A stretch of DNA of 13,547 nt from Flavobacteriaceae bacterium (GTDB taxonomy: Bacteria > Bacteroidota > Bacteroidia > Flavobacteriales > Flavobacteriaceae), in assembly GCA_016649785.1 (NCBI GenBank), contig JAENXB010000056.1, positions 1-13,547 of the forward strand. The letters are read 5' to 3'. Made by a program: the position numbers and the translations under genes. This document shows positions 1-6,744 of this stretch, in pieces (the stretch's first letter is position 1; each line of letters opens with the position of its first letter). The notes under the pieces were generated by a model that was given only the letters and a program-made list of their open reading frames with translations, did not search any database and had not been told where the DNA came from.

Positions 1-282
1 ATCAATTCCTTCTGCCTCTCCCCCCATTAATTCGGTAAGCTCATCTTTAACCAGTTTTACCATTAACTGCCCCGGCTTCAAGGCTGTTAACACGTTTTGA
101 CCAATTGCTTTTTCCTTGACAATGGAGGTAAATTCTTTGGCTATTTTATAGTTTACATCGGCATCAACCAGCGCACGGCGTACTTCCTTTAAGGTTTCTG
201 CAACATTTATCTCGGTGATTTGCCCATGGCCTTTTAAGACGTGTAAGGCACTTTCTAACTTATCGCTTAAATTATCAAACAT
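1..282 (-). CDS. ffh: Signal recognition particle protein Ffh, N-terminal part (partial)
   Basis: Reading the minus strand from an ATG at 282-280 gives 94 codons without a stop up to the window edge, starting MFDNLSDKLESALHVLKGHG and continuing through EVRRALVDADVNYKIAKEF. This is the helical N domain of SRP54/Ffh, the GTPase that binds signal peptides of nascent membrane proteins with the 4.5S/6S RNA and delivers ribosomes to FtsY. The ALLEADVN-like motif of the N domain is visible as ALVDADVN (residues about 46-53). The GTPase G domain and methionine-rich M domain lie beyond the left edge. The start is supported by AGGAAAG a few bases upstream and by a good TAnnTTTG promoter further up. Identity is confident; only the extent is unknown. 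Confidence 0.93.
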   Translation of the reverse strand, partial: MFDNLSDKLESALHVLKGHGQITEINVAETLKEVRRALVDADVNYKIAKEFTSIVKEKAIGQNVLTALKPGQLMVKLVKDELTELMGGEAEGID

Positions 283-327
283 ATTCTTTCCTGTGTTTTA
301 ATATTCCTGCTCCTAAAGTGCAGATTG

Positions 328-358
328 CAAATTTAATGATTTGATACTGAAGTGAAAA
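328..358 (-). promoter_or_regulatory. Putative Bacteroidota-type promoter of ffh
   Basis: On the minus strand a perfect TAnnTTTG element (TAAATTTG, 335 to 328) lies 19 nt downstream of TTTT (358 to 355), a three-of-four match to the -33 TTTG box. The 19-nt spacing is what is known for the Bacteroidota primary sigma factor. It predicts transcription starting near 321 and a leader of about 40 nt before the ffh ATG at 282, so ffh is likely transcribed independently of argS. Confidence 0.55.
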
Positions 359-384
359 GTTTTATTTTCCGTTTTCCGTTAATT

Positions 385-407
385 CCCCCCTTCGGGGGTT
401 AGGGGGC
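385..407 (-). repeat. G/C-rich hairpin element between argS and ffh
   Basis: In an otherwise AT-rich gap stands a run of six C, then TTC, five G, TTA and five G. Read on the minus strand it is CCCCC, TTAA-like spacer base(s), CCCCC-GAA-GGGGG, so the inner C and G runs can form a tight stem just after the argS stop codon at 412-410. It is not followed by a T tract on the minus strand. It resembles a short dispersed intergenic element that I believe recurs in flavobacterial genomes; that recollection is unverified. It may help end or stabilise the argS transcript. Confidence 0.45.
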
Positions 408-409
408 TT

Positions 410-2194
410 TTACATCCTCTCCGGCACCTGTATGCCCAAAAGCTGAAAAGCAGATTTAATTACCTTTCCAACTGAATCTGATAATTGAACTCGGAATTTT
501 TTCTCCTCTATTTCTTCTGTTCCTAAAATTGTAACATTTTGATAGAAGGCATTAAATTCTTTCACCAAATCGTAGGTGTAATTGGCAATTAATGCCGGAC
601 TGTGATTCCCGGCGGCCAGTTGCACAGTTTCGGGATATAGTTGAAGTTGTTTTATCAACCCTTTCTCCTTTTCATGTAAATTATAGCCTTGATCTATTGT
701 GAGTTCCTGAGTATAATCAAAACCTGATTTTCTTAGAATAGATTGGATCCTGGCGTAAGTATATTGGATAAACGGCCCGGTATTTCCCTGAAAATCGACA
801 GATTCCTCCGGATTGAACAAAATACGCTTTTTGGGATCCACTTTGAGAATGTAATACTTTAATGCTCCCAAACCAATTATCTTATATAATTCTTCTTTTT
901 CCTCTTCAGAATAACCTTCCAGTTTTCCCAATTCCTCGGAAATAGTTTTTGCAGTATCTCTCATTTGCTCAATCAGATCATCGGCATCAACCACTGTTCC
1001 TTCACGGCTTTTCATTTTTCCTTCAGGCAGATCAACCATTCCGTAACTTAAATGATACAGATAATTCGACCAATTAAATCCTAGTTTTTTCAGAATTAAA
1101 AACAACACCTTAAAATGATAATCCTGTTCGTTCCCCACGGTATATACCATTCCATCTATATCAAAATCTTTTACGCGTTGAATGGCGGTTCCAATATCCT
1201 GAGTCATGTAAACTGCGGTGCCATCGCTTCGCAACACAATTTTTTCGTCCAGACCTTCAGCGGTAAGATCAATCCAAACGCTACCATCTTCTTTTTTAAA
1301 GAAAACGCCTTTTTTCAACCCTTGTTCCACCACTTCTTTTCCTAAAAGATAGGTTTCGCTTTCGTAGTAATTCTTATCGAAATCCACGCCTAAAGCATTG
1401 TATGTTTTTTCAAAACCTTCGTACACCCACTGATTCATTTTTTTCCAAAGGGAAATCACCTCAGGATCTCCGGCTTCCCATTTGATGAGCATTTCCTGGG
1501 CTTCTATCAAAATAGGCGCTTGTGCCTTGGCTTCCTCTTCAGATTTACCTTCAGCAATTAATCCTGAAATTTCCTTCTTATATTCCTGATCGAATTTGAC
1601 GTAATAATTTCCTACCAACTTATCGCCTTTTAAACCGGTAGTTTCAGGAGTTTCCCCATTTCCAAAACGCTTCCAGGCCAACATGGATTTACAAATATGT
1701 ATACCCCGGTCATTAATGATCTGGGTTTTGTAAACCTTATTCCCGCTTGCTTTTAGTATTTCAGCTACCGAATATCCCAGCAGGTTATTTCTCACATGTC
1801 CCAAATGCAACGGCTTATTGGTATTGGGCGAGGAATATTCAACCATAATGGTTTTTGAATTTTCGGTAATTTCATACCGTCCATATTCTTTTTGATTTTT
1901 TATTTCAAAAAATGAAGAGAGAAAATATTTGTCGCTCAGCACGATATTCAGGAATCCCTGTACCACGTTAAACCGGACAACTTCAGGAACGTTCTCCACC
2001 AAATAATCCCCAATTGCCTGTCCCAATTGAACCGGATTGGTTTTTATTTGCCGCAACATTGGGAAAGTTACCAGGGTAATATCTCCTTCAAAATCCTTTC
2101 GGGTAGGCTGGAATTCGACCTGTTCAAGTGTGATCTTATATACCTGCGTTACCGCGTTTTTTACCTGCTTTTCAATGGTTTCCTGAATGCTCAT
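410..2194 (-). CDS. argS: Arginyl-tRNA synthetase
   Basis: A 594-residue class I aminoacyl-tRNA synthetase that charges tRNA-Arg with arginine in the cytoplasm. The N-terminal additional domain covers about residues 1-90. The catalytic Rossmann core carries the HIGH motif as HLGH (130-133, within SSPNTNKPLHLGH). The KMSK-like loop is KMKSREG (393-399), preceded by the conserved YGMVDLPEG segment. The C-terminal DALR anticodon-binding domain starts around residue 460 with FQGNTGPFIQYTYAR and ends QVPERM. Length and motif order are those of a complete bacterial ArgRS. The start at 2194 follows an A-rich leader and a perfect TATCTTTG promoter element about 40 nt upstream. It is transcribed divergently from the small gene at 2283 and ends 127 bp before ffh. 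Confidence 0.97.
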   Translation of the reverse strand: MSIQETIEKQVKNAVTQVYKITLEQVEFQPTRKDFEGDITLVTFPMLRQIKTNPVQLGQAIGDYLVENVPEVVRFNVVQGFLNIVLSDKYFLSSFFEIKNQKEYGRYEITENSKTIMVEYSSPNTNKPLHLGHVRNNLLGYSVAEILKASGNKVYKTQIINDRGIHICKSMLAWKRFGNGETPETTGLKGDKLVGNYYVKFDQEYKKEISGLIAEGKSEEEAKAQAPILIEAQEMLIKWEAGDPEVISLWKKMNQWVYEGFEKTYNALGVDFDKNYYESETYLLGKEVVEQGLKKGVFFKKEDGSVWIDLTAEGLDEKIVLRSDGTAVYMTQDIGTAIQRVKDFDIDGMVYTVGNEQDYHFKVLFLILKKLGFNWSNYLYHLSYGMVDLPEGKMKSREGTVVDADDLIEQMRDTAKTISEELGKLEGYSEEEKEELYKIIGLGALKYYILKVDPKKRILFNPEESVDFQGNTGPFIQYTYARIQSILRKSGFDYTQELTIDQGYNLHEKEKGLIKQLQLYPETVQLAAGNHSPALIANYTYDLVKEFNAFYQNVTILGTEEIEEKKFRVQLSDSVGKVIKSAFQLLGIQVPERM

Positions 2195-2234
2195 TTATAG
2201 ATTTTTTTAATCTTTTTCTTATAAATTCAAGCCG

Positions 2235-2242
2235 CAAAGATA
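2235..2242 (-). promoter_or_regulatory. -7 promoter element of argS
   Basis: The minus strand reads TATCTTTG (2242 to 2235), a perfect match to the Bacteroidota TAnnTTTG element, followed by C. A start near 2228 would give a leader of about 34 nt before the argS ATG. No convincing TTTG box is seen at the usual 19-nt spacing; a CTTG lies only 14 nt upstream. Confidence 0.5.
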
Positions 2243-2282
2243 GTGGAAAATAGGCGCAAGCTGAGGCGCTTTATCCTCAAAT

Positions 2283-2735
2283 ATGTATCTTTATAAAAAA
2301 TGTGCGATGTTATTGAATATTAGTTATAATCAGCCCAAGATTCGCCAAAAGATAAAGGACGAAGTGGGAAATCCTTTTACTCTTTTGGAGCGATTTAAAC
2401 TAAAAGGTATCGGCTCCCCAAAATTGCATATTACAAGTGTGAGTATCGACATTCACAATTTATTGGTTTTGGACCAAAATACCAATGTTTGCAATATTGA
2501 AATGCGGCCCAATGGAATACTTGTCATGTTCCGCGCATTATTGGAAACATACGCCCTGGTAATTCCTTATTACAAGTTGAATTTATACAAGGGAAAATCT
2601 CAGGAATATTCCATTTATAAAGACCATTATTTTATCAAGGTAAAGGCAGACGATCCTTCCATACATAAGTTTATGATGAAGATCCTGGATTATAAAATCG
2701 GGAATGCCCCCACCCAGGTTGAGGATTTACTCTGA
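2283..2735 (+). CDS. Conserved-looking hypothetical protein, probably cytoplasmic
   Basis: An open frame of 150 codons from the first ATG; a second in-frame ATG at 2307 (MLLNISYNQPKIRQKIKDE) gives 142 residues and is my preferred start. The sequence TATCTTTA at 2286-2293 looks like a near-match to the TAnnTTTG promoter element and would place the first ATG inside the promoter. I do not recognise a named family. The protein is mixed alpha/beta, has no signal peptide or membrane segment, and has a compact middle segment (about residues 68-125, from CNIEMRPNGILVMFRALLET to the SIYKDHYFIKVKA region) whose alternating strands resemble a small beta-rich fold. It is divergent from argS and upstream of the MarC-family gene, with a 106-bp gap. 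No catalytic motif is evident and no function can be assigned. Confidence 0.75.
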   Translation: MYLYKKCAMLLNISYNQPKIRQKIKDEVGNPFTLLERFKLKGIGSPKLHITSVSIDIHNLLVLDQNTNVCNIEMRPNGILVMFRALLETYALVIPYYKLNLYKGKSQEYSIYKDHYFIKVKADDPSIHKFMMKILDYKIGNAPTQVEDLL

Positions 2736-2821
2736 CAATTTATTTACAAACTACAATTTGAAGGCTGAATTTATTAATACAAACTTAAATTTTTAATAAT
2801 AGGCAGTTTCGAAAGTCAATG

Positions 2822-2829
2822 CAACTTTG
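2822..2829 (+). promoter_or_regulatory. -7 promoter element of the MarC-family gene
   Basis: CAACTTTG followed by C matches TAnnTTTG at seven of eight positions. Transcription would begin near 2835, only a few bases before the ATG at 2842, giving a very short or nearly leaderless mRNA. The element overlaps a TTG codon at 2827 that could otherwise be mistaken for the gene start. No clear -33 TTTG is visible at 19-nt spacing. Confidence 0.4.
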
Positions 2830-2841
2830 CGGCAAAAACAA

Positions 2842-3474
2842 ATGGAATTATTTATCTATGTTTTTGCAGCATTATTTTCAGTGATGAATCCTTTGGGCAC
2901 GGTTCCAATATTTGTTGGGCTTACCAAGGAAGATACTCCGGCCGAACGTTCCAAAACTTCCCTGCTTACCTCCATCAACATCTTTGTAATTTTGGTGATT
3001 TCCTTTTTTACAGGGAGATATCTACTTCAATTTTTCGGAATAAGTATTGAATCTTTAAGAATTGCCGGGGGACTTATTATAGTAACTTCAGGCTTTGCAC
3101 TTCTTACGGGTTCATTTTCCAAACATAAAGGAATGGATAAACAGAGGGTGAAAGATGACGCTTTTCAACGGGAAGGAGTTTCCTTAACTCCTTTGGCCAT
3201 CCCAATGTTAGCCGGCCCCGGTTCTATCTCTTTACTGATTGGAATGTATGAAGAATACCATGTTTTTTCAGAACGAATTATTGCTGTCCTTGCTATTTTA
3301 GCAGTTTGCCTTGCCACTTTTGCCGTACTAAAAAGTGCACACTACATTGTGAAATATTTAGGAGCTTCCGGAATAAACGCAATTTCCCGAATTATAGGTT
3401 TTATTGTAATTGCCATAGGGATAGAATACATCAGTTCCTCGGTAATTGTTGTACTTGGAAAAATCCTTGATTAA
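2842..3474 (+). CDS. MarC-family integral membrane protein
   Basis: A 210-residue inner-membrane protein with about six hydrophobic segments, beginning MELFIYVFAALFSVMNPLG. Family hallmarks are the N-terminal NPLGTVPIF segment (about 16-24), the GGLIIVTSGFALLTG helix in the first half, the central TPLAIPMLAGPGSI motif and the C-terminal helix SRIIGFIVIAIGIEYI. MarC/UPF0056 proteins were once linked to multiple antibiotic resistance, but that link was withdrawn and their substrate is unknown; some archaeal relatives transport neutral amino acids. The frame stays open to a TTG at 2827, but that codon sits in the putative -7 element, so ATG 2842 is preferred. The length fits the family's usual 200-220 residues. 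It ends 7 bp from the stop of the convergent small membrane gene, with no terminator between them. Confidence 0.92.
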   Translation: MELFIYVFAALFSVMNPLGTVPIFVGLTKEDTPAERSKTSLLTSINIFVILVISFFTGRYLLQFFGISIESLRIAGGLIIVTSGFALLTGSFSKHKGMDKQRVKDDAFQREGVSLTPLAIPMLAGPGSISLLIGMYEEYHVFSERIIAVLAILAVCLATFAVLKSAHYIVKYLGASGINAISRIIGFIVIAIGIEYISSSVIVVLGKILD

Positions 3475-3481
3475 TTGACTT

Positions 3482-3703
3482 TTACCTTTTTCTGAAAGCT
3501 ACACCACCTATAAGAGCTAAAATCCCTAAACCGATCATCGCATAAGATTGGGTTTTATCTCCTTGTGCTTCTACTTTTAAGGGACCGGCCTGCATAATAA
3601 CTTCTGGCGTAAACAAGGTATATAAACCATATCCTACCAATAACACACCGACAATTAATAACACAATTCTAAGAACATTTTTAAGAAGATTGGTATCGTT
3701 CAT
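3482..3703 (-). CDS. Small two-transmembrane-segment protein
   Basis: A 73-residue protein with two hydrophobic segments, about residues 9-31 (VLRIVLLIVGVLLVGYG and on) and 54-70 (AMIGLGILALIGGVAF), ending in the basic cap RKR. The short hydrophilic loop between them (KVEAQGDKTQS) would lie on the opposite side of the membrane from both termini. The layout, with a glycine-rich second helix and a positive end, resembles small DUF3185-like inner-membrane proteins, but this assignment is tentative. The ATG at 3703-3701 is followed by a polar N-terminus (MNDTNLLKN). It is convergent with the MarC-family gene and is probably expressed alone from the AT-rich region to its right. No function can be given. 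Confidence 0.75.
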   Translation of the reverse strand: MNDTNLLKNVLRIVLLIVGVLLVGYGLYTLFTPEVIMQAGPLKVEAQGDKTQSYAMIGLGILALIGGVAFRKR

Positions 3704-4226
3704 TTTTTTAAAGTTTTAATATTTATAGTGAAAGTAACCATTTTATTTCTGATTTATTGGATAAAAAAATTTAGGAGTTGCTTTCGCCTCGAAACTTTTG
3801 AATGTTCGATTTGAAAAGCTTTATTCTTTCTTAATTTTTCAAAAATGGCGCTTGTTATAATTCCCTGTTTTCCTTTCCAATAAGTGTTTATAAGAACTTC
3901 AAACTCCGCGTAAGACACATTCAATCAATTTTAACAAACATTTATAAAATAAAAGTGCCGTTCATCGATTATTTTTGCTTTTCATCTGATATTGAGCGTT
4001 ATTTGCCCATTACTTTTTTACTCCTATGAAAATATTTTTACATCACAAAGTTCTGGTTTCAAATAATTTGTGAGCTAAGCCGATTGATTTATGGAATATT
4101 CAAGGAATTGTCTCAGGAAATTATCTCAAATAATTTTCGGATTCAAAATTAAAAGCAGGAAAAATCTTCTTAAAATAATGTTAATACAATTTGATCAGAC
4201 CTTCAATTGATACTGCAAATTAAAAT
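3704..4226. other. AT-rich intergenic region without a recognisable gene
   Basis: This stretch of 523 bp separates the outward-pointing starts of the small membrane protein (minus) and the beta-helix lipoprotein (plus), so it must hold both promoters. I find no frame longer than a few dozen codons, no tRNA-like cloverleaf and no T-tailed hairpin. A weak AT-only inverted repeat (AAATTAT, five bases, ATAATTT at 4118-4136) is present. No convincing paired -33/-7 promoter could be picked. Its length and lack of structure could reflect decayed sequence or an unrecognised regulatory region. Confidence 0.6.
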
Positions 4227-4562
4227 ATGCGCGCTATGACCCCAATAACTACATCGCGAAATCCAATCCGCGGATTAACTATCCTCAGGAGTTTTTCCTT
4301 CCTGTTCTTATTCTTTATTCTATATTCCTGTAGTGTAGATACAGATATTACCGAGGAGCCGGAGAAAAATATAGTCGGGGAAATTAGCGGTACTTCAACG
4401 GTTTACAAAGGAATTTTCGCAACTCAAAATTCAAAATTCAGGGGGATATTCGAACTTAGACTTCCACGCGGGAAAGGGGATCTCATTGAACTTAATAAAG
4501 CCGCTGTCGGGACAATTACCCTTCAAACAGGCGAAGTATTTGAAGCCAGGCAGAGAAATTAA
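4227..4562 (+). CDS. 5' fragment of the beta-helix lipoprotein: signal peptide and start of N-terminal domain
   Basis: This frame encodes 111 residues and stops at TAA 4560-4562, soon after the first frameshift. The N-terminus is polar and basic, followed by a hydrophobic core (FSFLFLFFIL) and the lipobox LYSC, with Cys at 4329-4331. The residues after the cysteine (SVDTDITEE) are acidic, as in lipoproteins that Bacteroidota export to the cell surface. Two ATGs, 4227 and 4236, are possible starts; neither has a clear ribosome binding site. The last seven residues (about EARQRN) are out of frame with the remainder of the protein; true homology continues in the next frame with AEKLIQKSADFKLVFGSKDL. 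Confidence 0.7.
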   Translation: MRAMTPITTSRNPIRGLTILRSFSFLFLFFILYSCSVDTDITEEPEKNIVGEISGTSTVYKGIFATQNSKFRGIFELRLPRGKGDLIELNKAAVGTITLQTGEVFEARQRN

Positions 4563-6660
4563 TACAAAAAAGCGCCGATTTCAAATTAGTTTTTGGATCG
4601 AAAGATCTTACTTTTACCTTTAGCCTTGATGAAAACAATAATCCGCTAATAACAGATGTTGTTTTTCAAGGCCAATCAGCTGCTATCTTAGCGGCTCAGG
4701 AAACAGCAGATTCACCTGTGACTCCAGTGACAGGAACCTATGTTTGTACCAACTGCCAGGATCAAAATTCTTCCATAAATGGAATTGAGTTAAACAATGT
4801 GGAAAGAACATTTAATATGTTGCTAACTACAGCTGATGGGAATACCAACATTAGTATTCAGGCACTTGTGGGAATTTTAGTCGACACACAACTGCTGGTT
4901 AATGAGAGTTGCACCTCTAATGGGCAATATACATTTTGTGTAATTAAAAGTGGTGAAAACCTTACAACCGAACCTATCACCTGGACCGGCGTACACCGCT
5001 ATACGGCTGAAGGAAGCGAAAGTGCAAAGTGTTCCGGCATATCCGGAGTTTTTGAATATACTTCTTCCGATTTTGGTTCAATAAAAGGAGAATTTAACAG
5101 CGATAAAACTTGTCCTAATACAACCTACTTTGTAAGCCCTTCGGGGAACGACACAAATACCGGAATTTCGCCCCAGGATGCCTGGCAATCCATCTCCAAA
5201 ATAAATAGCATTGATCTAAAACCTGGTGACGCAGTACTTTTTGAAGGAAATAATAGTTACAACGGCAACATTTACCTTGATGACAAGGATGGCAACAACA
5301 GCGCAAATGCTATCAAAATATCATCTTACGGCACCGGAAAAGCAACTATTAATGCGGGTAGCCGTTTTGGTATTTATGCCTATAATACTTCGGGGATTAT
5401 CATAGATAATTTAATAATTGCCGGAAATGGCATGAACACCAATACTAATTCCGGAATTCAGTTTTATAACGATCTTGCCGGCAATATAAAATTAGATTTT
5501 ATTGAAATCACCAATTCTGAAGTTTACGGATTTAAAGATTTCGGTATTGTTATAGGAGCCTGGAACGAAAACTCGGGGTTCAGCAATGTTTTGATAGAAA
5601 ACAATAAAGTTCACGATATTCTTGATATGGGAATATCTTCTTACGGCAAATTTTCCTCCACAAAAACCGGTTATGCCCATTCCAATATCACGGTTAGAAA
5701 TTGTGAAGTCTATAATATAAAAGGCTATAGCAAGAATTCACACTCCGGCAATGGCATTGTTTTATCCGATGTTCAAAACTCAACTATAGAACATTGTACC
5801 GTTTACAACTCCGGTAGTGGAAATACCAATTGTGGCGGCCCTGTAGGAATTTGGTATTGGGATGCAGACCAGGTGACAATTCAATTTTCTGAAGCCTATA
5901 ATATCAGCTCCGGAACCGGTTGTGATGGAGGAGGTTTTGATATGGATGGCGGTGTTACAAACGGAATTATGCAATATAATTATTCCCATGACAATGATGG
6001 TTCGGGATTTCTTGTAGGACAATTCACAGGAGCGCGACCTATGCAAAATATAACCGTGAGATATAACATTAGTCAAAATGATGCAGGAACAAACGGTGGA
6101 AGCGTTAGTTTGTTTAATGGACAAAACTCTTTGTCTATGAAAGATATTTATGTGTATAACAACACCTTTTATTTGAGCGAACAGGCTACAAATACAAATT
6201 CTGCAACTATTAAATATACCTTATGGAAACCCGTGAGCAACAACATAAATTTTTACAACAACATCCTGTTTGCTGAAAACGGAGCCGATCTAATTGATGT
6301 GCCGAGTGGTTACGCAGGAAATTTTGCAGGAAATCTATATTATACTTCGGGAATATTCAGAATAAACTATAATGGAAACACATATAATTCTTTGGAGAAT
6401 TTTAGAGGAACAGGTAATGAAACCTTCGAAAATTTTCCTGTAGGTTATCAAGGCAAACCAATGTTAACCAGTAAGGGAAATGGAGGAATTATAGGTTTTG
6501 ACAATAAATTATCCTCCTTAGATGCTTATAAATTAAAAGCCGATTCTCCTGCTTTAAATGCCGGGATAAGTTTTTCTTTAGACAGGGGACCCGCGATTTT
6601 TATGGAAGTAATCTATCCCAAACCAGCTCAAATGACATTGGAGCCCATGAAAAAATATAA
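4227..6660 (+). pseudogene. Frameshifted secreted lipoprotein with right-handed parallel beta-helix domain
   Basis: Three frames join into one protein if one base is restored at each of two sites: near 4548-4550 (AGGCAG) and in the GGGG run at 6585-6588. The rebuilt length is 2436 nt, an exact 812 codons including the stop, giving about 811 residues. Order: lipoprotein signal peptide with lipobox LYSC (Cys 35); an unrecognised cysteine-containing region of about 260 residues; a beta-helix domain opening with TYFVSPSGNDTNTG and the PGDAVLFEG motif and continuing through many short Asn/Gly-rich coils; and a C-terminal DFYGSNLSQTSSNDIGAHE segment, the normal end of such proteins. The family includes pectate-lyase-like polysaccharide-acting surface proteins, but no catalytic residues can be assigned, so the substrate is unknown. 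The gene is isolated, without a SusC/SusD pair. The frameshifts may be true inactivating mutations or G-homopolymer sequencing errors. Confidence 0.8.
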
Positions 6661-6664
6661 ATAG
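4550..6664 (+). CDS. Main fragment of the beta-helix lipoprotein (right-handed parallel beta-helix)
   Basis: The frame is open well upstream of the GTG at 4718: from 4550 it reads AEKLIQKSADFKLVFGSKDL and joins directly to the first fragment, so GTG 4718 is not a real start. Residues coded up to about 5115 form a region with six cysteines (including CTNC) ending at CSGISGVFEY...GSIKGEF. From about 5120 the beta-helix domain begins; coil repeats carry pairs such as NVLIENNKVHDI, NITVRNCEVYNI, NSTIEHCTVYNS, VTIQFSEAYNI and NITVRYNISQND, each about 22-35 residues apart. After the G run at 6585-6588 this frame ends with an unrelated tail (PAIFMEVIYPKPAQ) up to the TAG at 6662-6664, whereas the neighbouring frame keeps the family's usual C-terminus and stops at 6660. 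Confidence 0.8.
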   Translation, partial: AEKLIQKSADFKLVFGSKDLTFTFSLDENNNPLITDVVFQGQSAAILAAQETADSPVTPVTGTYVCTNCQDQNSSINGIELNNVERTFNMLLTTADGNTNISIQALVGILVDTQLLVNESCTSNGQYTFCVIKSGENLTTEPITWTGVHRYTAEGSESAKCSGISGVFEYTSSDFGSIKGEFNSDKTCPNTTYFVSPSGNDTNTGISPQDAWQSISKINSIDLKPGDAVLFEGNNSYNGNIYLDDKDGNNSANAIKISSYGTGKATINAGSRFGIYAYNTSGIIIDNLIIAGNGMNTNTNSGIQFYNDLAGNIKLDFIEITNSEVYGFKDFGIVIGAWNENSGFSNVLIENNKVHDILDMGISSYGKFSSTKTGYAHSNITVRNCEVYNIKGYSKNSHSGNGIVLSDVQNSTIEHCTVYNSGSGNTNCGGPVGIWYWDADQVTIQFSEAYNISSGTGCDGGGFDMDGGVTNGIMQYNYSHDNDGSGFLVGQFTGARPMQNITVRYNISQNDAGTNGGSVSLFNGQNSLSMKDIYVYNNTFYLSEQATNTNSATIKYTLWKPVSNNINFYNNILFAENGADLIDVPSGYAGNFAGNLYYTSGIFRINYNGNTYNSLENFRGTGNETFENFPVGYQGKPMLTSKGNGGIIGFDNKLSSLDAYKLKADSPALNAGISFSLDRGPAIFMEVIYPKPAQMTLEPMKKYK

Positions 6665-6683
6665 CTTAAATTTTAAGTTTTAT

Positions 6684-6726
6684 AAAAAAGGGGGCTGACT
6701 TTATGAAAAAATCAGCCCCCTTTTTT
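6684..6726. terminator. Bidirectional rho-independent terminator
   Basis: A perfect 9-bp stem, GGGGGCTGA (6690-6698) with TCAGCCCCC (6712-6720), encloses a 13-nt loop and is flanked by six A on the left and six T on the right. It can end transcription from both sides and lies between the convergent ends of the beta-helix gene and the ctlX gene. It is the strongest terminator in the window. Confidence 0.93.
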
Positions 6727-6744
6727 AAATAAATTTTAAGAATG

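Noticed and set aside
385..407. Classical rho-independent terminator of argS
   Set aside because: The stem is plausible, but no T tract follows on the minus strand, so it is listed as a hairpin element.
2827..2841. TTG codon as the start of the MarC-family gene, adding five residues
   Set aside because: The TTG lies within a CAACTTTG promoter-like element, and ATG 2842 gives the standard MELF-type N-terminus of the family.
4118..4136. AAATTAT / ATAATTT inverted repeat as an operator or hairpin
   Set aside because: It consists only of A and T in a very AT-rich region and is expected by chance.
4545..4553. Programmed -1 ribosomal frameshift
   Set aside because: No slippery heptamer or downstream stem-loop is visible, and a second frameshift in the same gene makes mutation or sequencing error more likely.
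4718..4720. GTG as the start of an independent 648-residue beta-helix protein
   Set aside because: The same frame is open upstream to beyond 4550 with protein-like sequence and joins the signal-peptide fragment after one base is restored; there is no signal peptide after the GTG.
5780..6124. Antisense 114-codon frame within the beta-helix gene
   Set aside because: It mirrors the repetitive Asn/Gly-rich coding strand, has no promoter or start context, and looks like low-complexity shadow coding; the same holds for the other frames opposite argS, ctlX, gltA and eno.
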